49,318 nt of DNA from CAMAVH01 sp036500145. Its GTDB lineage: Bacteria > Pseudomonadota > Alphaproteobacteria > SMXQ01. Under the pieces are notes generated by a model. The model saw nothing but the letters and a program-made list of their open reading frames with translations. It had not been told where the DNA came from and did not search any database. Where the stretch lies: NCBI GenBank assembly GCA_036500145.1, contig DASYCO010000071.1, forward strand, positions 1 to 49,318, in the 5' to 3' direction. Position numbers and translations under genes: made by a program. Every line of letters starts with the position of its first letter. The stretch's first letter is position 1. Below, piece after piece: positions 1 to 11,539 of this stretch.

Positions 1-20
1 CAGCGTCGCGAAAGCCCATT
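1..20 (+). promoter_or_regulatory. possible 3' end of a TPP riboswitch ahead of thiC
   Basis: The first bases of the window (CAGCGTCGCGAA) resemble the conserved 3' end of THI-box (TPP) riboswitches, roughly CAGCGTAGGGAA, with 10 of 12 positions matching. thiC is the classic TPP-riboswitch gene in proteobacteria and starts about 120 bases downstream. The rest of the element (the CTGAGA and ACCTGAT blocks) would lie outside the window, so this rests on a short match plus gene context. Confidence 0.3.
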
Positions 21-142
21 CCATCCCAGGCTGCGACCTTCCCCCTTCCCGGCCCGACCGCCATGACAAACGCGCCGCGCGCATGCCCCTTCGATGCAAG
101 GAGCCGCGCGCATCAAGAACGCCGACCTTAGGAGGCTTGCCC

Positions 143-1990
<1,848 letters not shown>

Positions 1991-2009
1991 GCCGCTGGCG
2001 AGATGCAAG

Positions 2010-2043
2010 AAAAAGGGGCGCTCCGCGAGGGGCGCCCCTTTTT
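2010..2043. terminator. bidirectional terminator between thiC and metH
   Basis: Perfect 12-bp stem (AAAAAGGGGCGC against GCGCCCCTTTTT) around a 10-base loop. It has a T run on either strand, so it can end both thiC and the convergent metH operon. Confidence 0.92.
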
Positions 2044-2063
2044 GATTCCGGCGATGTCGTCGA

Positions 2064-5000
2064 CTAGACCGAGAAGTACTTCGCCTGCGGGTGATGCACG
2101 ATGAGCGCCGAGGTCGACTGCTCGGGATCGAGCATGTCGCCGTCGGTCATGGTGATGCCGAGGCGGCCGGCGTCGAGCAGCTTCAGCAGCTTGTGCTGGT
2201 CGGCCAGGTTCGGGCAGGCCGGGTAGCCGAACGAATAGCGCGAGCCGCGGTAGCCCTGCGACAGCAGCTTGTCGATGTCGCGGTCGTCCTCGCCGGCGAA
2301 GCCGAGCTCGGCGCGCACGCGCGTGTGGACATATTCCGCCAGCGCCTCGGTCATCTCGATGCCGATGCCGTGCAGGTAGAGATAGTCCTGGTAGCGGTTC
2401 TGCGCGAACCATTCGCGCGCGACCTCCGAGGCCGCGTCGCCCATGGTCACGACCTGCAGGCCGATCACGTCGCGCCCGTTGGCCGAGACGTCGCGGAAGA
2501 AGTCGGCGATGCAGAGGCCGCCCGGCTTGTTCTGGCGCGGGAAGTCGAAGCGCGTCAGCTCCGTCTGGCCGTCTTCGGCGAACAGGATGACGCTGTTCCC
2601 CTCGGACGCGCACTTCCAGTAGCCGTAGGCGGCCTTGGGCTGCAGGATGCCCTCGTCCTGGCACTGCTTGAGCAGCCGCGTGGTGATCGGGCGCAGCTCC
2701 TTGCGCGCCCAGGCCATGTACTCGTCGAGCGAGCGGCCGTCCTTGCGATAGCCCCAGTGGAATTGATAGAGCATGCGCTCGTTGAGGTAGGTCACCAGGT
2801 TCTTGAGCGGCACCTGCTCGACGAAGCGCGCGCCCCAGAACGGCGGCGCCGGCACGTCGACGCCCCTCAGCAGCTCGGCCTTCTTGAGCTTGATCTCCTC
2901 GTAGTCGACCGGGCGCAGGATGCTCGCCTCGTCGAAGCCCTCGGCGGCGCTCTTCTCGGGCGCATCGCCGCCCCCCTCATTAGAATCGGAGGTCGGCACC
3001 ACGCGCATGGCGGCGCGGCGGCGCGCCTTCGGCTTGTCGGCGCTCTTGGCCGCGGCGCCGGCGACGAAGGCGTCGAACGTCTCGGTGACGATCTTGTCCA
3101 TCAGGCCGAGGCCGTCGAAGGCGTCGCGCGCATAGGCGACGCGGCGGCCGCCGTAGGCCGCCAGGCAGTCCTGCTCGACGTACTGGCGCGTCAGCGCGGC
3201 GCCGCCGAGCATGACGGGGATGTCGAGGCCCTGGCGCTGCATCTCTTCCAGGTTCTCGCGCATCACCACGGTCGACTTCACCAGCAGGCCGGACATGCCG
3301 ATGGCGTCGGCCTTGTTCTGGTTCGCCGCCTCGATGATGTTGCTCACCGGCTGCTTGATGCCGAGGTTGACGACCTTGTAGCCGTTGTTCGTCAGGATGA
3401 TGTCGACGAGGTTCTTGCCGATGTCGTGGACGTCGCCCTTCACGGTGGCGAGCACGATGGTGCCCTTCTCCTGGCCCTCGACGCGCTCCATGTGCGGCTC
3501 GAGGTAGGCCACGGCCGCCTTCATGGTCTCGGCCGACTGCAGCACGAAGGGCAGCTGCATCTTGCCGGAGCCGAACAGCTCGCCGACGACCTTCATGCCG
3601 TCGAGCAGGAAGACGTTGATGATGTCGAGCGGCTTGTGCGTCTTCATCGCCTCGGCGAGGTCCAGGTCGATGCCCTTGCGCTCGCCGTCGATGATGCGCT
3701 GCTTCAGGCGCTCCTCGGGCTTTTCCGAGCGCACCTTCACGACCTTCTTTTCCTGGTCGCGGTCCTGGAACAGCGCCAGGAAGGCCTGCAGCGGGTCGTA
3801 GTCCTCGCGGCGGCGGTCGTAGATCAGGTCTTCGGCGATCCGCACTTCCTCTTCGGGAATCTTGTGCAGCGGCATGATGCGCGAGAAATGCGCGATGGCG
3901 CCGGTCAGGCCGCGCTTGATGGCGTGGTCGAGGTAGACCGAGTTCAGCACGTGGCGCGCCGCCGGCTTCAGGCCGAAGGAGATGTTCGACAGGCCGAGTA
4001 TGATCTGCGCTTCGGGCAGCTCCTGGCTGATGCGCTCGATGGCCTCCAGCGTCCACAGGCCGAGCTTGCGGTCGTCCTCGTTGCCGGTGCAGATCGTGAA
4101 GGTCAGCGGGTCGATCATCAGGTCGGACGGCGCCAGGCCGTGCTTGACGCAGGCGAAGTCGTGCAGCCGCTTGGCGATGCGGACCTTGGCCTCGACGTCC
4201 TTCGCCATGCCGGCTTCCTCGATGGTCAGCGCGACCACCGCAGCGCCGAAGCGCTTGGCCAGGATCATGCGCTTCTCGGCCGGCTCCTCGCCGTCCTCGA
4301 AGTTGATCGAGTTGAGAATCGCCTTGCCGCCATAGAGCTTCAGCGCCGCTTCCAGCACCGGCAGCTCGGTCGAATCGATCACCAGCGGCGCCGTCACGGA
4401 GCCGCGCATGCGGGTGACGACGTTGGTCATGTCGGAAATCTCGTTGCGGCCGACGAAGGCGGTGCAGAGGTCGAGCGCGTGCGAGCCTTCCTGCACCTGC
4501 TCGCGGCCCATGGCGACGCAGCCGTCCCAGTCGCCGGCTTCCTGCAGCAGGCGGAACTGCTTCGAGCCGTTGGCGTTGCAGCGCTCGCCGATGGAGAAGT
4601 AGGCGTTCTCCTGGCGCAGCGGCACCTGGCTGTAGAGCGAGGCGACCGACGGCGTCCAGGCGACGTTGCGCTTCTTCGGCGACGGGCGGTAGCCGTCGCG
4701 GCCCTCTTCGCGCGCCAGGCGGCGCAGCAGCGCGTCGAGCTGGCCGATGTGCTCCGGCGTCGTGCCGCAGCAGCCGCCGATCATGTTGACGCCGTCTTCC
4801 TTGAGGAAGCGCTCCATCCACTTGGTCAGCTCGTCGGGCGACAGCGGGTAGCGGGTCTTGCCGTCGACCAGCTCGGGCAGGCCGGCGTTGGGCTGCACGA
4901 CGACGGGGCCGGTCCAGTTGCTGCCGAGCCAGTTGACGTGCTCGGCCATCTCGCGCGGGCCGGTGGCGCAGTTGAGGCCGAGCACCGGCACGTCGAGCGC

Positions 5001-5636
5001 GTTGATGACCGTGGCGGCCGCCGCGATGTCGGCGCCGACCAGCAGGGTGCCGGTGGTCTCCACCGTCACCTGCACGATGATCGGAATGTCCTTCTGCGCT
5101 TCCGTCCGCGCGCGCTTGGCGCCGTTGACGGCGGCCTTGATCTGCAGCGGGTCCTGGCAGGTCTCGACGAGGATGGCGTCGCAGCCGCCGGCGATCAGGC
5201 CCGCCGACTGCACCGCGAAGGCGTCTTCCAGGCTCTGGTAGTCGATGTGGCCGAGGCTCGGCAGCTTGGTGCCCGGACCGATGTCGCCGAGCACGAAGCG
5301 CGGACGGCCATCGGCGGCGAATTCGGCGATCACCTCGCGCGCCAGCTCGACGGCGAGCTTGTTGATGGCGAAGGCCTCGTCCTGCAGGCCGAATTCGCCG
5401 AGCGTGATCGGCGAGCCGCCGAAGCTGTTGCTCGTCAGCGCATCCGAGCCGGCCTTCAGGTAGCCGCGGTGGATCTCCTTCACCAGGTCAGGCCGGCTCT
5501 TGTTGAGGATCTCGGTGCAGTTCTCCTGGCCGAGATAGTCCTTCTCGACGTCCAGGTTCATGCCCTGCACGAGGGTTCCGGTGCCGCCGTCGGCCAGCAG
5601 CACCTTGTCCTTCAGGAAATCGAGAAACGCGCTCAT
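2064..5636 (-). CDS. metH: cobalamin-dependent methionine synthase MetH
   Basis: Transfers the methyl group of 5-methyltetrahydrofolate to homocysteine through cobalamin. The 1190-residue protein carries all four modules: an N-terminal homocysteine domain with zinc cysteines (LNCATG and GGCCGTTPEH), a pterin domain (SIGERCNANGSK, about residue 350), the B12 domain with the cobalamin-ligand motif DVHDIGKNL (about residue 735), and a C-terminal AdoMet reactivation domain ending in ALIVHHPQAKYF. An Ala/Lys/Arg/Asp/Glu-rich linker of about 45 residues separates the B12 and activation domains. It lies 13 bases downstream of metF and is the last gene of the sahR-like/metF/metH operon; a GAGGGA precedes its ATG. 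Its companion metF supplies the methyl donor. Confidence 0.97.
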   Translation of the reverse strand: MSAFLDFLKDKVLLADGGTGTLVQGMNLDVEKDYLGQENCTEILNKSRPDLVKEIHRGYLKAGSDALTSNSFGGSPITLGEFGLQDEAFAINKLAVELAREVIAEFAADGRPRFVLGDIGPGTKLPSLGHIDYQSLEDAFAVQSAGLIAGGCDAILVETCQDPLQIKAAVNGAKRARTEAQKDIPIIVQVTVETTGTLLVGADIAAAATVINALDVPVLGLNCATGPREMAEHVNWLGSNWTGPVVVQPNAGLPELVDGKTRYPLSPDELTKWMERFLKEDGVNMIGGCCGTTPEHIGQLDALLRRLAREEGRDGYRPSPKKRNVAWTPSVASLYSQVPLRQENAYFSIGERCNANGSKQFRLLQEAGDWDGCVAMGREQVQEGSHALDLCTAFVGRNEISDMTNVVTRMRGSVTAPLVIDSTELPVLEAALKLYGGKAILNSINFEDGEEPAEKRMILAKRFGAAVVALTIEEAGMAKDVEAKVRIAKRLHDFACVKHGLAPSDLMIDPLTFTICTGNEDDRKLGLWTLEAIERISQELPEAQIILGLSNISFGLKPAARHVLNSVYLDHAIKRGLTGAIAHFSRIMPLHKIPEEEVRIAEDLIYDRRREDYDPLQAFLALFQDRDQEKKVVKVRSEKPEERLKQRIIDGERKGIDLDLAEAMKTHKPLDIINVFLLDGMKVVGELFGSGKMQLPFVLQSAETMKAAVAYLEPHMERVEGQEKGTIVLATVKGDVHDIGKNLVDIILTNNGYKVVNLGIKQPVSNIIEAANQNKADAIGMSGLLVKSTVVMRENLEEMQRQGLDIPVMLGGAALTRQYVEQDCLAAYGGRRVAYARDAFDGLGLMDKIVTETFDAFVAGAAAKSADKPKARRRAAMRVVPTSDSNEGGGDAPEKSAAEGFDEASILRPVDYEEIKLKKAELLRGVDVPAPPFWGARFVEQVPLKNLVTYLNERMLYQFHWGYRKDGRSLDEYMAWARKELRPITTRLLKQCQDEGILQPKAAYGYWKCASEGNSVILFAEDGQTELTRFDFPRQNKPGGLCIADFFRDVSANGRDVIGLQVVTMGDAASEVAREWFAQNRYQDYLYLHGIGIEMTEALAEYVHTRVRAELGFAGEDDRDIDKLLSQGYRGSRYSFGYPACPNLADQHKLLKLLDAGRLGITMTDGDMLDPEQSTSALIVHHPQAKYFSV

Positions 5637-5649
5637 TGACTGGTATCCC

Positions 5650-6585
5650 TCAAGCGTTCACGCCTTGCGCACGCGCCGCCTCCGCGACCTGGGCGACAGC
5701 GGGCCGCAGGCCGAGGATGTGGCAGATGGCATAGACGAGGTCGGCCCGGTTCAGGGTGTAGAAGTGAAATTCCTTCACGCCGGCCTGCTCAAGCGCCAGG
5801 CATTGGCGCGCGGCCACGGTGGCGGCGACCAGCTTGCGCGTCTCCGGATCGCCGTCGAGGTCCTCGAACAGGCGCGCGAGCCAGCGCGGCACGTCGGTGC
5901 CGCAAGCCTTGCTGAACTTCACCACCTGGGCGAAGTTCGTCACCGGCAGGATGCCCGGCACGATCGGCACGGTGATGCCGGCCTTCGCCGCGCGCTCGAT
6001 GAAGCGCAGGTAGACCGCGGGGTCGAAGAAATACTGGGTGATGGCCCGGTTGGCGCCGGCGTCGATCTTGCGCTTGAGGTTGTCCAGGTCGGCGGCGGCG
6101 CTCGACGCCGACGGATGCATCTCCGGATAGGCGGCGACGGAAATCTCGAAGTCGGCGACCTTCTTCAGGCCGGCCACCAGGTCGGCCGCATAGTCGTAGC
6201 CGCCGGGATGGGGCGCGTAGGGCACGAAGCTGCCGTCGCCGCCCGGCGCGGGATCGCCGCGCAGCGCGACGATGTGGCGCACGCCGGCGGCCCAGTATTG
6301 GCGGGCCACCTCGTCGACCTCGTCGCGCGTGGCGCCGACGCAGGTCAGATGGGCGGCAGGTTCCAGGCAGGTCTCGGCGCGCAGGCGCGCCACGGTCGCG
6401 TGGGTGCGCTCGCGCGTGGAGCCGCCGGCGCCGTAGGTGACCGACACGAAGCGCGGCCCCACCGGCTCCAGGCGGCGCACGGCCTGCCACAGGGCCTCTT
6501 CCATCTTCTCCGACTTCGGCGGGAAGAACTCGAAGGAGACTTGAAGGCCGGAAGGATCGGCGACGACGCCGAGGGGATCGGTCAC
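5650..6585 (-). CDS. metF: methylenetetrahydrofolate reductase MetF
   Basis: FAD enzyme that reduces 5,10-methylene-THF to 5-methyl-THF, the substrate of the downstream MetH. The 311-residue product has the family signatures SFEFFPPKS near the N-terminus, VSVTYGAGGSTR, and HIVALRGDP. The start is a GTG at 6585, with GAGGA 7-8 bases upstream and no in-frame ATG nearby. It follows the ArsR-methyltransferase gene by 43 bases and precedes metH by 13, so the three are almost certainly one transcript. Confidence 0.96.
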   Translation of the reverse strand: MTDPLGVVADPSGLQVSFEFFPPKSEKMEEALWQAVRRLEPVGPRFVSVTYGAGGSTRERTHATVARLRAETCLEPAAHLTCVGATRDEVDEVARQYWAAGVRHIVALRGDPAPGGDGSFVPYAPHPGGYDYAADLVAGLKKVADFEISVAAYPEMHPSASSAAADLDNLKRKIDAGANRAITQYFFDPAVYLRFIERAAKAGITVPIVPGILPVTNFAQVVKFSKACGTDVPRWLARLFEDLDGDPETRKLVAATVAARQCLALEQAGVKEFHFYTLNRADLVYAICHILGLRPAVAQVAEAARAQGVNA

Positions 6586-6628
6586 GAGAGCATCCTCAAT
6601 ATACGGAGCGGATGGCGCGGGCGGTCGG

Positions 6629-7618
6629 CTACGACGCCGCGGCGGTCCGTTGGCCGGTGCCGCCCGACGCCATGTCGCGCGCCTCGGCCGGCCGCTCGGC
6701 CGACCAGATCACGACGGTCAAGGGATTCCCCGGCAGGCGAATGGGCGTGGCCGGCTTGAGGCCGGCAGCGCGGAACCAGCCCAGCATTTCACTGTCCGAG
6801 AAACCCAGGCGACGATGGGCATGTTCGTCGCGCATGAATTCCTGCTCGTGCGGCGCGAAATCGATGACCAGCAGCCGGCCGCCGGGGCGCACGGCGCGCG
6901 CCGCCTCGCCGATCACGGCAGCCGGGTCGTCGGCGTAGTGCAGCACCTGATGCACCGTCACCATGTCGAAGGACTGGGAGGGCACCGGCAGCATGTACAT
7001 GTCGCCATGGCGCACCTGGCAGTGGCGCAGGCCGGCGGCGTCGAGGTTGGCGCGGGCCAGGGCGAGCATCTCGCGCGACGCGTCGATGCCGACCGCCTGC
7101 TCCGCCTTGGGGCCGAGCATGGCGAGAATCTTGCCGGTGCCGGTGCCGATGTCGAGCAGCTCGCCGATTCCGTCGGGCGGCAGCAGCGTCAGCAGGGCCT
7201 TCTCGACCTCGCTGTCGTCGACGTACATCTCCTGGATCTTGTCCCACTGGGCCGCGTTCTTGCTGAAGTAGCTGTTGGCCGATTCGGCGCGGCTCTCCTT
7301 GATCGCCTTGAGGCGGTCGTTGTCGAGCGCCAGCGTGCCGTCGTCCTCCGGCATCATCTCGATCAGCTTGTGGGCGAGCCCCGTCGCCTCGCCCTGGGCC
7401 AGGCGGTAGAACGCCCAGGTGCCCTCGCGCAGGCGGTCGAGCAGGCCGGCCTCGACCATCAGCTTCAGGTGACGCGAGACGCGCGGCTGGCTCTGACCGA
7501 GGATCTGGGTGAGCTCCGTCACCGTCAGCTCGCCCTGGGCGCATAGCGCCAGCAGCCGCAAGCGCGTCGGTTCCGCAGCCGCCCTCAACTTATTCAGGTA
7601 ATCATCCATGGTCGTCAT
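6629..7618 (-). CDS. ArsR-family regulator fused to a SAM methyltransferase-like domain (SahR-like)
   Basis: The 329-residue protein starts with an ArsR-type winged helix (about residues 8-85, with recognition region QSQPRVSRHLKLMVEAGL). A class I methyltransferase fold follows (about residues 140-260; SAM-binding motif DIGTGTGK and HQVLHYADDP). Proteins of this build include SahR, reported to sense S-adenosylhomocysteine and to control the SAM cycle; here the gene heads the metF-metH operon, which fits that role. Whether the methyltransferase domain is catalytic or only a sensor cannot be told. The ATG at 7618 is supported only by a rather distant AAAGG (13 bases); the ATG at 7609 is an alternative. 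An AT-rich palindrome 34-45 bases upstream is a candidate operator. Confidence 0.88.
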   Translation of the reverse strand: MTTMDDYLNKLRAAAEPTRLRLLALCAQGELTVTELTQILGQSQPRVSRHLKLMVEAGLLDRLREGTWAFYRLAQGEATGLAHKLIEMMPEDDGTLALDNDRLKAIKESRAESANSYFSKNAAQWDKIQEMYVDDSEVEKALLTLLPPDGIGELLDIGTGTGKILAMLGPKAEQAVGIDASREMLALARANLDAAGLRHCQVRHGDMYMLPVPSQSFDMVTVHQVLHYADDPAAVIGEAARAVRPGGRLLVIDFAPHEQEFMRDEHAHRRLGFSDSEMLGWFRAAGLKPATPIRLPGNPLTVVIWSAERPAEARDMASGGTGQRTAAAS

Positions 7619-7651
7619 CGACGGCGTGTCACCTTTGTCTAATTGATTAAG

Positions 7652-7663
7652 ATATAATTATAT
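7652..7663. promoter_or_regulatory. candidate SahR/ArsR operator palindrome
   Basis: ATATAATTATAT is a perfect 12-bp palindrome inside a 30-bp AT island, 34-45 bases before the start of the ArsR-methyltransferase gene. ArsR-family regulators bind AT-rich imperfect palindromes near their own start, so autoregulation is the simple reading. An AT-rich palindrome could also be part of a -10 region. Confidence 0.4.
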
Positions 7664-7687
7664 TGTTATGCTCGTTCCAGTGGATTC

Positions 7688-7834
7688 ATGACAGCTTCCC
7701 CAACGATCTGCGGCATAGCAGCAACAGGGGTTGTCATACCTGCCGGGGGCCCTTGATCTTGATAGAGATTTTGGCCGCCCTATGTTACGTCCAGGGGTAG
7801 AGATCGCGCGTAGAAGCGAGGGACCCGGGAGCAG
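7688..7834. other. possible structured RNA upstream of the sahR-metF-metH operon
   Basis: Two adjacent inverted-repeat systems. The first pairs ATGACA (7688-7693) with TGTCAT (7732-7737) and CCCC with GGGG, around an inner CTGC/GCAG hairpin. The second pairs CTGC and GGGCCC-type segments at 7740-7753 with GGGACCC and GCAG at 7823-7834, enclosing a bubble and a CCCT/AGGG terminal hairpin. The pairing holds on either strand. On the minus strand it would be the leader of the methionine operon. I do not recognise the family. Confidence 0.3.
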
Positions 7835-7964
7835 CCGACGATGGCCGGTCCGTACAACCAAGTTTTTACGTATTATCGTCAGACTTCCCTAACGCCCCGC
7901 GATTTGGGGCGTTTACCGTAAATATCGCGCGTTTCACGATCACCCGCCGCTTCATCAGGTCCTC

Positions 7965-8843
7965 ATGCGCATCGCTCCGCTCTCCTGCACCCTCCTCCTG
8001 CCCGCCGCCCTGTTCGCCGCGACCCTGGCGCCCCGCGCGGCCTGGTCCGCCCCGGTGGACGACGTGCGCGCGCCGATGGCGATGCCCGGCGACGAATTCG
8101 TAGCCCAGGCCGACGTCTCCGCCGACGTGGACATGGACGACGACAACGATCCCCTGGAAGGCCTCAACCGCGGCATCTTCGAATTCAACCTCGTGGTCGA
8201 CAGCTGGGTGATCAAGCCGGTCGCCGAAGTCTACCGCGACGTCCTGCCGCAGGAAGCCCAGGACAGCGTCCGCAGCTTCATGCGCAACCTGCGCACGCCG
8301 GTGACCCTGGCGAACAACCTGCTGCAGGCCGACATGGACAGCGCCGGCAACACGGTCGCCCGCTTCCTCGTCAACAGCACCATCGGCATCCTCGGCCTGT
8401 TCGACGTCGCCAGCGACCTCGGCATTCCCTACCGCGGCGAAGACCTCGGCCAGACCCTCGCGGTCTGGGGGATCGGCGACGGTCCCTACCTGATGCTGCC
8501 GATCCTCGGCCCGTCCAACCTGCGCGACACCACCGGCACGGTCGCCGAATGGTTTGCCGATCCGGTCAACCTCGCGCTCGACAACAACGACCTCGAGTGG
8601 CTGATCTACGTCCGCGCCGGCCTCACCGGCATCGACGCGCGCTCGCGCAGCATCGACGTGCTGGACGAGCTGCAGCGCACCTCGCTGGACTACTACGCGG
8701 CGATCCGCAGCCTCTACCGGCAGCAGCGCGCCAACGACATTCGCAACAGCCGCCCGAGCGACGACCAGGGGCGTCCGAACCTGTCGGACGCCGAGACCTC
8801 GTCGCTGCCGGACGACATCGTGTCTTTCCGCCCGTCGCGCTAA
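7965..8843 (+). CDS. mlaA: MlaA (VacJ) family outer-membrane lipid asymmetry protein
   Basis: MlaA removes mislocalised phospholipids from the outer leaflet of the outer membrane and passes them to MlaC. The 292-residue protein has the family core from DPLEGLNRGIFEFN (about residue 63) through NNLLQ, the IPYRGEDLGQTLAVWG region and GPSNLRD. The N-terminus is a cleavable-looking signal sequence (hydrophobic to about residue 28, AWSA-PV), but no lipobox is evident, whereas E. coli MlaA is a lipoprotein. The mlaC gene follows after 28 bases, so the two act together; the MlaFEDB transporter genes are not in this window. Confidence 0.94.
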   Translation: MRIAPLSCTLLLPAALFAATLAPRAAWSAPVDDVRAPMAMPGDEFVAQADVSADVDMDDDNDPLEGLNRGIFEFNLVVDSWVIKPVAEVYRDVLPQEAQDSVRSFMRNLRTPVTLANNLLQADMDSAGNTVARFLVNSTIGILGLFDVASDLGIPYRGEDLGQTLAVWGIGDGPYLMLPILGPSNLRDTTGTVAEWFADPVNLALDNNDLEWLIYVRAGLTGIDARSRSIDVLDELQRTSLDYYAAIRSLYRQQRANDIRNSRPSDDQGRPNLSDAETSSLPDDIVSFRPSR

Positions 8844-8871
8844 GTCACACGTCTTGCCGAACTGGAATGCG

Positions 8872-9558
8872 ATGACCTTCGTTGCCAAGCGGCGCCTGTT
8901 CGCCGCGCTCTCCGCCGCTGCCCTGCTTGCCGGCGCCTTCGCCCTGGCTCCCACGCCGGCGCATGCCCAGGATGCCGCTCCCGCGCAGGCCGCGCCCGCG
9001 CAAGCCGCCCAGTCGGACGCCTCCAAGTTCGTCCAGGAGCTCGGCGACCGCGCCATCCTCGAACTCACGGACAAGAAGATCTCCGACGAGGAGCGCGTGA
9101 ACCGCATGCGCGCGATGCTCAAGCAGAGCTTCGACGAGGTCGCCGTCGCCCGCTTCGTGCTCGGCACCTACTGGAACCGCGCCACGCCGGACGAGCAGGG
9201 CGAGTTCACCAAGCTCTACGAGACGCTGGTGTCCTACACCTATGCCGGCCTGTTCAAGAAATACAGCGGCGAGACCTTCCAGGTGCTGCGCGAGCGCACC
9301 GTCGACGGCGACACCGTCGTCTACGCCCAGATCAACCAGCCGGCCGGCGGCCAGCCGATCCCCATCGAGATGCTGGTGCGCAACGGCGACGGCGGTTATC
9401 GCGCCGTCGACATCAAGGTCGAGGGCATCAGCATGCCGCTGACCCACCGCAAGGAATACGCCTCCGTCATCCAGCGCAACCAGGGCCAGGTCTCCGGCCT
9501 GATCAAGATCCTGCGCGAGAAGGCCGCCCAGCTCGAAAAGGGCGGCGCGGCGAACTGA
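8872..9558 (+). CDS. mlaC: MlaC-type phospholipid-binding ABC transport periplasmic protein
   Basis: Periplasmic carrier (Tol-Toluene-tolerance Ttg2/MlaC family) that shuttles phospholipid between MlaA and the inner-membrane Mla transporter. About 228 residues, with a signal peptide ending AHA-QD near residue 30 and an Ala/Pro/Gln-rich linker. The family body contains FVQELGDRAI, ARFVLGTYW, and the C-terminal VDIKVEGISMPLTHRKEY stretch. The ATG at 8872 is preferred over a TTG at 8854, because a GGA lies just ahead of it and the signal peptide then begins directly with MTFVAKRRLF. A terminator follows 22 bases after the stop. Confidence 0.92.
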   Translation: MTFVAKRRLFAALSAAALLAGAFALAPTPAHAQDAAPAQAAPAQAAQSDASKFVQELGDRAILELTDKKISDEERVNRMRAMLKQSFDEVAVARFVLGTYWNRATPDEQGEFTKLYETLVSYTYAGLFKKYSGETFQVLRERTVDGDTVVYAQINQPAGGQPIPIEMLVRNGDGGYRAVDIKVEGISMPLTHRKEYASVIQRNQGQVSGLIKILREKAAQLEKGGAAN

Positions 9559-9580
9559 CGCCACGCTGAAAGCTCCAATA

Positions 9581-9610
9581 AAAAAGGCCGGCGATTTCGC
9601 CGGCCTTTTT
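9581..9610. terminator. terminator after mlaC, also facing ettA
   Basis: 13-bp stem AAAAAGGCCGGCG / CGCCGGCCTTTTT with a 4-base loop and T runs on both strands. It can serve mlaC and the convergent ettA. Confidence 0.92.
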
Positions 9611-9619
9611 CTTTGTCTC

Positions 9620-9658
9620 GTCCGCGCCTGACTGGCGCAGCTTCTTTCAGTGCGCGCC

Positions 9659-9671
<13 letters not shown>
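9620..9671. repeat. imperfect duplication of the ettA 3' end (period 30 bp)
   Basis: A 22-bp segment at 9650-9671 spanning the ettA stop codon recurs at 9620-9641 with 19 of 22 bases identical, just past the gene end. The stop triplet (TTA on the plus strand) is changed to TGA in the outer copy. The true stop sits in the loop of a near-perfect palindrome, GTGCG(c)GCC-TTACT-GGCGCAC. Confidence 0.8.
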
Positions 9672-11341
<1,670 letters not shown>

Positions 11342-11539
11342 CGTATTGATATCCTTATATTAAAATTGTCTCTGCCGCCGCGGCCCGACGTTCCTTCGCC
11401 AGGCGGGCGAGCCAATGCCTGCATTCATGTAGCCGCTGTCCCTATGGGCAAGCTAGCACATTGACTCGATTGGCTCCGCGTCAGCCTGGCGGATCAGGGG
11501 TTTTTCTAGATATGCAGTGAAATCAATGGCTTGAGACAG

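Larger units (their letters stand above)
7619..7964. other. 346-bp divergent intergenic region (sahR-like operon / mlaA)
   Basis: No convincing gene. It must hold the promoters of the leftward sahR-metF-metH operon and the rightward mlaA. Visible structure: an AT-rich palindrome at 7652-7663, two adjacent inverted-repeat systems at 7688-7737 and 7740-7834, and a hairpin with 8-bp arms AACGCCCC / GGGGCGTT at 7891-7913 about 50 bases before mlaA. None matches a SAM or SAH riboswitch consensus that I recall. Confidence 0.6.

Noticed and set aside
2091..5639. Very long open frame antisense to metH (over 1100 codons), and similar ones opposite secA, thiC and clpB
   Set aside because: High GC with strong third-position bias keeps antisense frames open. 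The translations are Arg/Ala/Val/His/Leu-rich and match no family, while the opposite strand encodes complete known proteins.
7688..7834. SAM or SAH riboswitch, SRP RNA or 6S RNA
   Set aside because: The folded region lacks the conserved core sequences of these families as far as I can recall; left as unidentified structure.
7658..7861. 67-codon frame on the minus strand in the sahR/mlaA gap
   Set aside because: No ribosome-binding site, no protein-like composition, and it overlaps the inverted repeats and AT palindrome.
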